In this document: positions 12,694 to 24,332 of the stretch, in pieces | Layout: every line of letters starts with the position of its first letter | How positions within the stretch are numbered: position 1 is the stretch's first letter | Assembly (NCBI RefSeq): GCF_001653235.2 | Contig: NC_035794.1 | Location: forward strand, 2,852,001 to 2,916,000 | Source of the DNA: Pochonia chlamydosporia 170 | Lineage: Eukaryota; Ascomycota; Sordariomycetes; Hypocreales; Clavicipitaceae | Direction: 5' to 3' | Length of the DNA stretch: 64,000 nucleotides | The notes under the pieces: model-generated | What the model saw: only the letters and a program-made list of their open reading frames with translations | Databases searched by the model: none | What the model was told of the DNA's origin: nothing | Translations under genes and position numbers: made by a program

Positions 12694-14339
12694 CTAATCT
12701 ACACCTTGGTCTTCAAACACACCACCCACAGCAGCAGGACTGTTACTCTTTCTAAGGACGCCGCTTGCGCCGCCCCTCCACGCCTTACTAGCATCAAAGG
12801 TCCTTGTCCTCGGTTCGGAATTTGTCTGTTCAGAAACCAACGTCTTTCCATCTTCGTCATCCGTGTCGAAGAGGTCATCGTCGAGGTTTTTGCCGCGCGT
12901 AGAGAGACGCTGCATTTGAAGGCCCTGCGATCCGTCGGCGTATAAGTTGGGGTCACGACCTAGTATCCTATCTGCCTTGCTGGGCGGTCGGACTGGGCCG
13001 TTGGAGGTTCTCGGTGGCGGTGCGTACATTTCCTCTTCGTGGCCGCCCCAGCCGGCGCTTATTTCTCGTGCGCGCTGCTCTTCTCTCTCGCGCTTGATGC
13101 GATCCCGTGCTTCGAGCCACTTGGGGCTAGGTTCCCACGACCATCCGTCGCCGGTGGTGTTGCATATCGGGAGCGCCCAGAGGTAGGCGTTCGGACCGAG
13201 CAGGTGGCGCAGGTTTCTCTTCCAGCCGAGATCGAACGCGCTGGGGAGCTTCGTGGAATCCTGCTCGTCGAGGTACTCTTCGTACCGACGGCGGGACTGC
13301 AGTCTCTCGTGTTCGTGGTACGACAGCTGCACTTCCCGCGGCCCATTGTAGTCGTTGCTCGGTCTGCGCTCCTCTCCTTCCTCCGGCCTCGTTATCCCCG
13401 GTAAGGCATTCGTGTGAAAATCTACAAACTGCTGCGCCGCCTGAGGTAGTCTGTTGGCGGGGTTGTGCGCCGCGCGGTACGGCTGCTTCAACGGCGAGAG
13501 GTACCGCGTCTTCTCGAGGCATTCAATCGTGGTTTGGCCCTTGGCCGCAAGCATGACGTGCCAGCCCGTAAAGACGCCCACCACTATGCCGATGATGCCG
13601 CTGAGGATGCTGAGCACGATGAAGTTGACCGGCAGCAGGGCATCTAGCTGCTGGACCTCTTCCTCAATGACCTCGGACCACACCCACGTGGCGCTGACGG
13701 CGAAGGCGTACAGACACAGGATAGTGGTGTATACGAGGAAGAGCAGGAAGGCTTTGTAGTTCCTGAGACCGAGGCAGGTCGCTAGCCAGGGGCAGTGGTG
13801 GTCCATCTTGAGCACGCACCGACGACACGTGGAGCAGTGGTGCGCGCGGTCTGGCTTGCGGGCTTGGCATTTTTTGCAGAACCGTATCTCGCCGTTACTT
13901 TTGACGGTGAAGGACGTGGCGGGTGGGTGGTCACGCGAGGATGTCGGGAGGAGGCCGTAGCCAGCGCGGTTTGTCGTCGACCCGGGGTCGGTGAAGACGG
14001 CGGTGGTGTAGGACCAGTTTAGGAGTAGGTATATGATGACGCCGATGGCGGATGATGTTGTGCCTGGAGGTGGATTGACCGTGTTAGTCTTGCTGTTGGC
14101 ATCATACTCGATGAGGTGAAGGTTATCTCCCGGTTCGATATACCTAACCAACTCCCCTTGGGAGGAACTGTGCCAATCTCAACCACCACCCAGATAGCCC
14201 ACGTCGTCAACCCGTAGACAAATATAAGCGGTATGTAGGTTGCAAACGTGCAGCATGCGCGCTCAATTGTACGCGCACACCGCCGGGGCATCGTTGTCCC
14301 CTGGTTCGACGGCTCCCCGTCAAGCTCGTGGTCGTCCAA
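12694..14339 (-). CDS. pfa3: DHHC palmitoyltransferase, Pfa3-like
   Basis: Two exons, 14339-14144 and 14063-12694, encode 521 residues. The 80-bp intron has donor GTATAT, a CTAAC branch site and acceptor CTCCAG, and the split Gly codon keeps frame. The protein is an S-acyltransferase that attaches palmitate to cysteines of membrane-associated proteins; yeast Pfa3 modifies the vacuolar protein Vac8. The cysteine-rich domain lies at about 126-176, with the catalytic DHHC at 153-156 in MDHHCPWLATC. Four membrane segments are visible, two before the domain (about 30-56 and 70-90) and two after it (about 169-195 and 213-238), followed by the family's TTxE motif (TTIE, about 243). The C-terminal 250 residues are charged and cytosolic. 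Assignment to Pfa3 rather than another DHHC paralogue rests on the FCKKCQARKPDRAHHC stretch and length. Confidence 0.93.
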
Positions 14340-15080
14340 TTTGACAGGTGACGGACGGGTGGAGGGTACGAGTTCAAGGCACGGTGTTTCGTTTCGTTTC
14401 GTGTACGGCGTCTAAATCAGACTAGCTAGTCGATTCGTCATTAGACAGAGTGTCAATGTCGTGATGGGCATGAAGCAGAGGGGGTTGAGGGGACTCGGAG
14501 GCTCGGTTTGGACGTTGGTATCATGTAGGCCACATTGATGCTGACGTCGGCTGTGTCGTATGCATGGGTAGTCAGATCAATCTAGGGGGCGATGCATGGG
14601 ATTCATCGGGTTTGCTGGGCTGTTTTTTTTTTGTTGGTCTCAGCCAGCGCATGAAACAGGGATTGAACCGATTTGGTGTGATCGGAGTTTGGGCTTTGTC
14701 ATCACCTGCTACCCTGGAGGAGATTCACAATTGCCATTCTCGCGACAGTTTGAGTATTTTATCAAGTTTCTTGTACCAAGTTCTTGGATTTGTAGTTTAT
14801 TTGACGCACACCTTTCTCAAAAATAAGCCAGCAATTCATGCTGTTGATCAAGACAAACGAGAGCCAAATCATCGGTAGTGACAGGGAGATGCCTCACGCA
14901 AACTCCGCACTTTTCCACCAGTCATCACCCACCACCACTCAAGTAATTCCGAGTACCCCAATGCCGAAAGCAAAAGTAACAATTATAGCAAAGCCAGTAA
15001 TATGTTGCTCCATTAGCCTAAATCAGCTGTAAACTCAGCTCCCTGAACGCCCAAGCTCTCTCAAACCATGCATCCATACA
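14340..15080. other. Intergenic region
   Basis: This lies upstream of the palmitoyltransferase gene and downstream of the zinc-finger gene, both on the minus strand. It should hold the promoter of the former and the 3' UTR of the latter. A TTTCG-like short repeat (GTTTCGTTTCGTTTCG) sits at about 14388-14402. No coding signal is seen. Confidence 0.6.
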
Positions 15081-16309
15081 TCACCACTGCACATTTTTGT
15101 GATCCTTCAATGAATCGTCCTGGCTCTTGCCTCCACGAAACATACCACGGGCTCTACCCGACGTATGATATTGCGGTGTCCCGTCTTCGTGCTTCTTCCC
15201 GACGTTCACAACTCCAGCCGTCAACTGATCCAAGTAGGCATCATAGTTGTCTGTCTCACGCATGCGGCAGTTCACCGTGCTCGACTCGACGTGCGATGTA
15301 ATTGCAGTCAGCGACTTGAATTCCCTCTGACAATATGGACAACGATACGATATGTTGCCATGGGCGGGAGACCGAAGATGCCTAACCAGCCCGCCCTGGT
15401 TTTTGAAGCATTTCCTATAAACGTGTTAGGGATCTCCACATGAACATGCTGAATGACGAGCCGCAAACTCACCCGCATCGAATCTTTGGACAAATGTACT
15501 GTTTAATCACGTCAGAGTAGTACCGAGCCGCATTGAATGCTGGGTTGTCAGGATCGTCAGCGTCCATAGACTGAAATACCACTCGGGGACTCGGTTGCGA
15601 TGCGGCTTGTAGCTGGGACACAGTGGGCTTCTGAGGCGGAGGTGCATCAGGGAATAGGTTTTCCTTTCCCTTCCAAGCAACTCTCTCGCCAGCTTGATGT
15701 TCTCCTTCTGCAGAAGGCTTTGGAGCCTGCTCGGCGGCATTGCCAGCCTTCTGCGGAAGACCAGGGAAATCCACGTCCGTAAACTTGGATCCAGAATCCT
15801 GCACATCGCCCCAGGCATGTCCAGGGCTTGGAATCCGCCTCTGCGTGACGTAGCTGGTATAGTTATTCTTTACGGGTTCTTTGGTAAGTGTCTCGAGCTG
15901 TCTTGTAAACTCGAGCTTCTTCTCTCGCATCTCGTCAAGAACAGAGTCGTCGATGCGTATACATTCGCCCTTCTCAATGTGGGAGATGAGGCTCGCTAAA
16001 CGAGGAAAGGGGCCTTGACCACAACCGGGACAGTCAAGTTTCTGCTCCTGGGGATGCATCTGAAGAACAGCTTTAGCCAAGGTCTGTAAACGTTTTCATA
16101 CGAACATTGGGTAGATGTCATACCTGAACTATATGGAGGTTCTCTGCCGCTTCGGTTTTGAATTCTAGACCACAGAATTTGCAATGGATGTGATCCCTCG
16201 ATCCGGTCCGACGCATGTACGCTCTGTGGCTATGGATAGCTTCCCGGCTTGGAAAGAAGCGATTGCATGGTCGGCAGTGGAACTGCCCTTTCTCTTGGAT
16301 GCTGGACAT
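15081..16309 (-). CDS. C2H2 zinc-finger protein
   Basis: Three exons, 16309-16124, 16059-15473 and 15414-15081, encode 368 residues. I chose the 64-bp first intron (acceptor TTCTTCAG) over a nearer acceptor at 16084. It rebuilds a complete finger, CKFCGLEF... ending H-x4-H, whose last histidine falls at the start of exon 2. Two classic fingers occupy the first 65 residues, a CPGCGQGPF element with a following histidine comes next, and further Cys/His pairs (KCFKNQGGLVRHL and CPYCQREFKSL) occupy the C-terminal third. The middle is polar and Pro-rich. Such multi-finger proteins may bind nucleic acid, but nothing here fixes a target. The start is the first ATG in frame. Function is unknown. Confidence 0.85.
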
Positions 16310-16565
16310 GATGGGAGTTGTGGGCAAAGAAATCTGTGGTAGCTTGCTCCTAGAAGTTGCGACAATGGAAGAGAGGAAAAATATGAAACACGGAAACTGG
16401 AGGTAGTGCGCATCTTATATGTTATGTGCGGACAGAGAAAGGGTTAAAGGCTAACCTTCCTGCCACCTGTTGTCAGCTGGTACGAACCGTTTTAACGTTG
16501 AATGCGCATATGCACCAAACCTCAAAAGTCCACCGGTTTAAAAGTAATTTCTTTTCATTACCCTC

Positions 16566-18549
16566 TTAGTCTAGCTCAGGGTATGGGGTATGGCCCATAT
16601 CTATATCTCCTTCATCGTCGTCATCATCATCATAATGGTGATATCCGTACTCCTCCCCGTGGCCTTGATATTCAGCACCAGCGTAGTCCTCATTGTCCGA
16701 CTCATAGTCGTCGTCTGCCTCGCTTCCAGATTCATCATTATCGGTTTCTATTCTATCCGTACCTGCCACACTGCTGCCAACGAATGGTGCAGGAGACTGT
16801 TCAGCAGGCACACTTTGACTTTTGCCAGAGTCCCGAAATCGAACGTTGTATCCCGTGCTTTTCTTCTTCCCCGGCGCTCTTCCGCGAAGCAAAGTAAGTT
16901 CCTCTTTGGTAAGGCCCAAATTTGGCAGCGGCAAGTGCAAAGTATTTGACGTGGATGTGGATCGGACTGGGGTCATATCCCCAAACTCCAATGTTGGCGC
17001 AAAGTCTTCCTTTGTCAAGCGCTTCCCGAATTGGATCGCCACCAGTTTAGTCTTCATGATCGCTTTGACTTTTGCCCAGAGCCCGCCGTGGTACCAGCCA
17101 CTGTTTACGTCGCACTCTGGGCGTATTGTCGCATTGTCGAGCAACTCTTTAAGCAGCGGATCTGTGATGTCGCATACTTGCCAAACCTTGCCGTCTGTTT
17201 GAAATGTTTCTCCGTCAAATATGTGACTATCCACCTTTAAGCTTGGGGTACTCTTGGATTCGCCAATTTGTGTTCTGCGGACTGATTGCCAGGGGACGTG
17301 CTTGATCGTGCGCCTATGCCTCTTAAGCTTGAACATGAGCGTCTGGTAAATGCGGTATTTGGGATCTTTTCTTGGATCCAAACCGTATGGAACCACGCTA
17401 TCCCTCCATGGACCGCCTTTGAACTGATAGGCTGTATAGTTGAGATATTTCTTCAATTCATTCCAACTTTGAAGCTTGCCTCGCAAGTGAACGAGTAGAG
17501 AGCGACGAGTCCACACAGGACGAAACTGGAACGCCTCTTCCAGTTGACCCATGACCTCGATCATCCTAGGATCCGTCATGTCTGGAGGCAATTGTGGTCC
17601 TTCTGGAGCTGGATCCTCTGCTCCAATAAAATACCCTACGTGCTTGACTGCAGTCAAATTGATGGTCTCGCCATCATGGTTTGTTCGAACGTATGGATTC
17701 TGTGAGTAAAAGTAGTTGAATGGCAAGCTCATGTGCGTGAAGAGGGGTGGAGGGATAATGTCAACATTGGGAGGGCGATCTGTCCCTCCCTCGAATCTGA
17801 ATTGCTTGAGCTTTTCAACTGGTTCCTGGTTAGCACGGAACGGAAGGGGTTTGTCAACATGGTCAGTCATTGAGTACACACCATCTCCTGGAAGAACTTG
17901 CTCCACATATCTCTGAGCAAAATCTGACCGACTCATATCCCAATAAAAGTCGGCCAAAGCACGGAATCGATGCGTATTTTTGATGACGCCCACTGCTTCG
18001 ACGTCATACCTTCCCACATTATCCTGGAGTTTTCTCCTGAGCACCTTGGGCTCGTCCAGTCGTGAAATAGACTGTACTTGCTCCGTGGCTCTGGTATTAG
18101 GCGCGTCGGATAGTTCCACGTCCCCCTGCCATGGCCCTTTGCTACCCTTCTTCCGTCTCCGGCCAGTCCTTTTGGGCACGGTGATCTTGAGGACAACATT
18201 GTGAGACCTGGCATTATGAGACATGATTGGTTTACAGAAAGGGCTTTCCGGATTCAGATATAGTGATATTGAATTTCTCAAAGGATCCATGGCCTTGAAA
18301 ATCGTTAGAAGGAGATTTCATGTACAGCTCCGAGCCAAAGCAAACAGGACTAACGTGTTCCAGGGTTGGGACTCTGCCAAAGGCTTTGACTGTCCGACCG
18401 ATGTTTTCCACAACGGCAGGTATTTCCACCGCCGCTAGAGCTCGGGGCGCAATGGTATATCGAGGCGCCCCCTCTTCTTCAGGACGTTGACCTGATAGCG
18501 GCCCCGTTGTTGATGGACCGGCCAAGTCATCATCTGACAGTGAACCCAT
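16566..18549 (-). CDS. sfc1: Transcription factor TFIIIC subunit 5 (tau95/Sfc1)
   Basis: Two exons, 18549-18355 and 18293-16566, encode 640 residues. The 61-bp intron has donor GTTAGT, branch CTAAC and acceptor TTTCAAG. TFIIIC binds the A and B boxes of tRNA genes and recruits TFIIIB and RNA polymerase III; tau95 sits in the A-box-binding lobe. Supporting sequence: an N-terminal dimerisation (triple-barrel) region including YTIAPRALAAVEIPAVVENI and LYLNPESPFCKP, a central winged-helix-like region around FQFRPVWTRRSLLVHL and YTAYQFKGGPWRDSVVPYG, and a C-terminal tail of about 60 very acidic residues, a known feature of this subunit. Length fits fungal homologues. Splicing joins the two halves of the conserved N-terminal block, which supports the gene model. 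Confidence 0.93.
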
Positions 18550-20753
18550 CGTGGCTGCAGTCTTGGATGAAGGCGGCCAGATATCTGAAGCTGGCGAATA
18601 TCACAGGGCAACGAAATTCCGCCCAGAATTCAATGGTGCTTAGTGATGCGTAGTTAACATGTCCAACGGAGTGGCTTGGAGAAGCAATGCGAGAAGTTTG
18701 CGGTTTGGTGGTGGAGGAGTATGCAGACGAAAAGGCAATACGTCCTAGGCTTCAGCTGGTGGTACAGCGTGATGACATTATGTTAGATGTAGACCGTATT
18801 CGCAACCTAGTGAATGATTGGGTTTTTAATATCTTGGATTTTGCGGATGATACACGGGTGATGTGAGGTAGTCGATGTCAAGGTTCGAATTGTGTGACAT
18901 CAAACGGTGTTTGGAAGAGCTTGTTGTTCCACATGCGGACTAGCCTGTCTGTCGCTGGTGTTCGATGCCCGTGGTCCGTGCACGGTTCATTCCTTGTTTA
19001 GTGGATTTTTTGGCATGGAAATGAAGGTTCAATGTTGGATTGCCCTGGCTGGAGCTGCGGAGGTCTGGCGACAAAAGGCTACCTAGGTACTTTAAATAAT
19101 GATGAAGGGAAACGAGAAGTGAGACGAAAAAGAAATGTCACAAGTCAGCTCGTATTTCCTCGTCGATATCGGAGTGCTCCGTGAATTAAATGGCATACAT
19201 AGGCAAGGAGCCTGGTGTCATGAATGCTCCCAACTACCTAGTACCTAGGTACTTTGCATACCTAGGTACCTAGTACTCAAGTATGCCGCTGACTTCTGGT
19301 TGAAACCCCTGATGTCACTCTAGCAGAGTTTCGGCCCGCTGATTGGGCGGTTAGAGCACCGCAGCGCCCCGGTAGTTCAGTGTGGATTACTGGCTGTCAG
19401 GTACCGTTTGGGGGACTGCAGGGCCAAGAGCTACCTGGAGTTTGTGGCACCAGACCAGAGACCAGCCCTCGTCTGGTTGGTTCAAGTCAACTGGTCGATT
19501 TGATGGTCAAGTTGCAAGTGCCTCTCTCCTTCCCCTCACCACCAGACAGTGGGAGAACCAGATGCCAGCTCATCGTCGTGTAAAATTCGAATATGAAGAC
19601 TGATGGAGCTAGCTGGGTGCGTATTCGATGCTCGGCGGTGTCCATAGCGGTCTGTTCGACATGGTCAAGTCGTCAAGCCTTGGACTCTTAGCTAGTACCG
19701 GACCCGTTCCTGGCAGACAATGAGCAAGACCTTGGCATTCTCAAGTAAAGAGCCAGACCTGACAGTCCGTATCATTTGGGTGTTAAGTACAGCGAGGGGC
19801 CAAGAGAATTTAAACAACATTGAAGGCAAAGGTATCGAATATCGCGTTGTGTGTTGAGGAATATTGAGCTGTGTTAGTTTCGTATACTTGGCTATGTCTA
19901 GATACTTTCCACCACAGACTGTGCGTCCCTTGCCTGTTGCCCTGTGTCGCATGTTGTAACCCTTCATTTGCTGTTGATTTTGGCCTCGACCGATTGCTCC
20001 AGGTTGGAGGTCAAACCAGGATGCAACCAGTCAAGTTGAACCAAACCGGACCAGAGCAGACTAGACCCCCTGCCGTGCCTCCTGCAGCTCGAGTCTGGCT
20101 GGTCTGTCTGGCTACTCTCTGCTCAGCTGGTTGGTTGGCTTTGGCCCTCACCAGTCTTCCATGTTCAAGGTTGTTCACCTCAAGTGCTCCATGTCCATCT
20201 TCATGCCTGTTGCTTGCATTCAAGCCGTGCAATTTCAAGCTCTCACAATAGCTACCCAGCTTACACCTCCTCTTCCCAACAACGCGTCGCCAGCATACCG
20301 CAATCGACTCAATACATGTTTGATCTGGTGCCTCAGCGAGAATCTGTCTCTCGTTGGTCGGTGCTGTATTTCTCTTCTCGTTAAATGAGCCTAAGCTGGC
20401 CTCTCCCCTCCTCCCACATAAAGTAAGTTACTCGACTCGAGGACGAACCACAGCAGCTTTGACGGGACAAGACAACTTGACTTGACAGTAGACCAGTTGA
20501 CCTCTCAACTTATGCCCAGCGCCTTCAGGGTCAAATCAACTAGTGCCACCAGACCAAACTGGACCCCAGCCGTCTCACCCATCAGCCCGGAGGCTAGTGC
20601 TGTCCAACTGGTGCGGTGTTGCCTCCTGGTCAACTTCTAGTTTGCTGGACCCCCCCAGTGCCAGACCTGCACCTGACCAGGTTGGCTTCATTGATCATTG
20701 ACCCCATTCTGCAAGCCAAGGTGCTTGTCTTGACCCCACCGCAGTCTCTCAGG

Positions 20754-20754
<1 letters not shown>

Positions 20755-20797
<43 letters not shown>

Positions 20798-20798
20798 G
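20755..20798. repeat. CTGT tetranucleotide microsatellite
   Basis: About ten tandem copies of the 4-base unit CTGT (TCTG) run uninterrupted here, about 220-265 bp upstream of the rts1 start codon, probably within its promoter or 5' leader. Copy number is probably variable between strains. Confidence 0.9.
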
Positions 20799-20835
20799 GT
20801 CTCGTCTGGCCAGGTCTGTCTGTGTCTGTCTGCAT

Positions 20836-20865
20836 TGGATTGGATTGGATTGGATTGGACTGGTT
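20836..20865. repeat. GGATT pentanucleotide microsatellite
   Basis: Four to five tandem copies of the unit GGATT, ending in GGACT, sit about 155-185 bp upstream of the rts1 start codon and just after the CTGT microsatellite. Confidence 0.85.
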
Positions 20866-21019
20866 GGTCGCAGACTCCATTCGGTTTGACTTGACTCTGC
20901 CTCGCTCACAGCAACCGCAACAGCAAACGCCAACAGCGCCCAGCCTGTCCGACGCCAACGTCTCGACCTCCGTCCCATCAACCCCCGACCGACCGTCTAC
21001 GACGAACGCGAGTAGGTAG

Positions 21020-23411
21020 ATGCTGTCGACGACCAACATGAAGCGCTTTGGCAAAGGACTAGTAAGTATTCTCATCCCATTCCCTTGATTGACCATGCCC
21101 AACTCCATGACCTCATCTTCATCTGCCTGAGTCTGCTGCGTGCCGCTTCACCAGTCCAGCCCTTGCCGTCATCAACCACCCGCATCCTCCCCTCTTTACA
21201 ACTATACGCGACCGAGGCGCAGCCTGTTGACACGCTTTTCTCTCCCCAACAGCTCGCGCGAGGCAAGGATGCCAGTAAATCCTCCAAGAAGAATAAGGAC
21301 TCCAAGGATGGCACGTCGTCCCCTTCGTCTCGAGACTCCTCCAACCAGTCTCCTGTCCTCACGCCCACGTCCTCCTCCACCACCCTCAACGATATTCGCA
21401 ATAAACCCTTACCACCCAACAGCACCGGCCATGGTGACCACGGAGCTGCAAATCAACCATCAACTTCGGCCCAGCAAGGTAACGGTCCCGATCGATTCGG
21501 CCCAATGGGTGGTGCCTCAAGTCCAAACGGCGGCAGCGCCAATGCCAGATTACCCCCCACTGTTGTGATCAGCCCGACACCAGGAGTAAGTAAACCAGTC
21601 CATGTATCATGGTGTAATCTGGATGCTTCCCTTTGATGCTGATATTTCCCTCTCGCAGCATATCCCTCCCCCGGGAGCCGCTGAAACCATGCCTCATGAC
21701 CTGGCACCTCCCAAAGCCGGCCAGAAGTCACTCATGATTCATCGAGGCATTGATAACCGCGACGCCATTCCCGAAGGTTTGCGAACCCCGAAACGACAGC
21801 ACTCATCCCGGTTCGACATTTCCGCTCACCGAGAACTGGAAAAACTGCCCGGTTTCCACGAAGTTCCCCCAAATAGAAGGCAGGAACTGTTCATGCAAAA
21901 GATTGATCAATGCAATGTCATCTTCGACTTTAACGACGCCAGTGGAGACATGAAGGCCAAGGAAATCAAGCGACTCGCTTTGCATGAGCTACTCGACTAT
22001 GTTGCCAACAACAGGCAAGTCATCACGGAACCCATGTATCCGAGAGTTGTCGATATGTTTGCCAAAAACCTGTTCCGACCCATCCCCCCTCCAATGAACC
22101 CCCAAGGCGAAGCATTCGACCCAGAGGAAGACGAGCCTGTCCTAGAGGTGGCCTGGCCACATATTCAGGTAGTCTATGAATTCTTCCTTCGATTTATTGA
22201 AAGCCAAGACTTCAACACCAACATTGCCAAAGCGTATATTGACCACAGCTTTGTTCTGCAACTTCTCGACCTGTTTGACTCGGAAGACCCTCGAGAGCGA
22301 GATTTCTTGAAGACCACCTTGCACCGTATCTATGGCAAGTTCCTCAACCTTCGATCATTTATCCGCCGATCCATCAACAATGTCTTCTTCCAATTTACCT
22401 ACGAGACCGAACGATTCAACGGAATTGCTGAGCTGCTTGAGATTTTGGGATCCATCATCAATGGTTTCGCCCTGCCATTGAAGGAAGAACACAAGATCTT
22501 CCTGACACGAGTGTTGCTGCCTCTGCACAAGCCTAAGAGCTTGAGCATGTATCACCCCCAACTGGCCTATTGCATTGTGCAGTTTTTAGAAAAGGATGCC
22601 TCCCTTACCGAGGATGTGAGTTGAACTTTTCATTTTTTTGCGTCATGGTGTTCACACACGGGGCTAATGCTTGCCTGAACGTTTTAGGTTGTTCTTGGCC
22701 TGCTTCGATACTGGCCTAAAGTCAACAGCACGAAAGAAGTCATGTTTTTGAACGAAGTCGAAGACATTTTTGAAGTCATGGACCCTGCCGAATTCGCCAA
22801 GGTCCAGGAGCCTCTATTCCACCAGCTTGCCAAGTCTGTGGCTAGCCCTCACTTCCAGGTCGCAGAGCGTGCTCTTTACTTTTGGAATAATGAATATTTC
22901 TGCAATCTCGTCAGTGATAATGTGGAAATTATTCTCCCCATCATGTTTGCACCACTCTACGAGAATTCTAAGGGACACTGGAACAGGTATGGCTGCGGCA
23001 GGAGACTTGTCCTGGTATCCCTCTTTGATGCTGACTATTTTGGACAGGACAATCCACGGCATGGTCTACAATGCTATGAAGCTGTTTATGGAAATCAATC
23101 CTCAACTGTTTGATGACTGCTCTCATGATTATACGGAACAACAAAATACTGCAGCAGAGCGAGAGGCACTCCGAGAACGCAAATGGGCTGCCTTGGCTGA
23201 AAAAGCCGACCAGCGACGAGCCTCAGGCGGCGTTGCCGATGCTCCCCCGCGACAACAAGTTGGCGGAGTATTGCCACGGGTGGATGAAGTCGACCCAGTT
23301 ACCGAGGACAATCAGAAGAGGTTGGATTCTCTTAAGTTACAGGATGCTTCTGGAAGACGACCTGGCGGTCACGAGCGACAGAACTCGCAAAGTTCGGCAC
23401 GAAGCAGATGA
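21020..23411 (+). CDS. rts1: PP2A B56-type regulatory subunit (Rts1/ParA)
   Basis: Five exons, 21020-21061, 21253-21585, 21659-22615, 22688-22986 and 23048-23411, encode 664 residues. All junctions carry GT-AG signals and keep phase. The protein is the B' (B56) subunit that directs protein phosphatase 2A to its substrates, controlling cell cycle, septation and stress responses. After a Ser/Lys-rich N-terminus of about 150 residues, the HEAT-like B56 core runs from about residue 185 to 560. It includes [59 protein letters not shown] and [16 protein letters not shown]. Exon 4 to 5 splicing restores the conserved HWN(R/Q)TI block, confirming the intron. The 14-codon first exon is followed by a 191-bp intron; a second in-frame ATG at codon 7 could also initiate. 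Confidence 0.95.
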
Positions 23412-24332
23412 TTTACGCGATGTCGGTCAGAACTATTTCTGCGAGATCAAGCAGTGCTCGCCTCCCCGCATCAATTATCGAGCCCGTGAACGCTGCCCAG
23501 CTGCGAGGAGTTTCTCTGTCCTCGAGCGGGGAGTTATTGTCACGTTGGCTCTGACTGATGGAAAGGGAGGAGGTAACTGAAAGCACAGTTCTTCGCGTTG
23601 CACCAATGGTATCAGCAGATGGACCCTTGACCGATTGGGGTAGATCAGTATCTACCAATTCTTCTTTTACGGCTATCATGACAAACACTTTTGCGACATC
23701 TTTATCCGATTTTCTTCGTGCTTCGCCATGCTTTTTCTTTGCGGAGGCTAATTCGTTCTACGGCATGCCTTGTCTCCGAAGCAATAACAAAACTGGGGAT
23801 TCCAGGGGAGATTAGAAGGCGATACTTTTTATGATGTTTTTTCCACAAGTTGCAAATTGGATCCAGGGTTGAGTTGAAGAAAGGCAAAAAGCGCTTGAGA
23901 ATTTGCATCAAAGTGGCACGTTTGGCATTGTTCTCGCATATTCTTTGCTTCTGTTGTTTTCATTTCATTTCTTTGACTGGCCTGTCAGGGAAGTAATTGG
24001 AAGCGTATGAGGCACAAAACAGGGTGGTTGCAAAACACTCTTGCTATTTGAGTAGGCTGGAGGTGTGGGCTCTTTTTACGGGAGGGAAGTAGGGAGGTTG
24101 GGCTAGCGTGGAGATTTGCTGGCTTGTGGGTGGCTGGCTTTGTTGCGTTTTTATGTAGACGGCTGGTGGTATTCCAATAGACTTTCCTACCCTGTTACTT
24201 GCGACGAGTGGTTGTGTTGTGTAATTCAGCAATGTCTTGGCGTGATACGGTGCATGTTTGATTGTATTTCTTAATCATGGCTATTGCTCATTACATGTCA
24301 TGGCTACGAGTACGCTATGGTTTTAGGTTGCA
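23412..24332. other. Intergenic region between convergent genes
   Basis: The 3' ends of rts1 (+) and the CID/RS gene (-) face each other across this 920-bp stretch, which should contain both 3' UTRs. No open frame looks coding. Confidence 0.6.

Larger units (their letters stand above)
18550..21019. other. Divergent intergenic region with simple repeats
   Basis: This is the region between the divergently transcribed tau95 and rts1 genes and should carry both promoters. It contains TACCTAGGTA palindromes (19081-19090 and a cluster at 19235-19278), many CCAGACCAG/CTGGTCTG words (for example near 19447, 20050 and 20090), and two microsatellites near the rts1 start, listed separately. No coding signal was found. 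Confidence 0.6.

Noticed and set aside
16084..16123. A 40-bp first intron in the zinc-finger gene
   Set aside because: The 64-bp alternative has a better branch site and pyrimidine tract and completes the second C2H2 finger.
20755..20865. Possible CRISPR-like array upstream of rts1
   Set aside because: These are simple tandem microsatellites with no spacers, in a eukaryotic genome.
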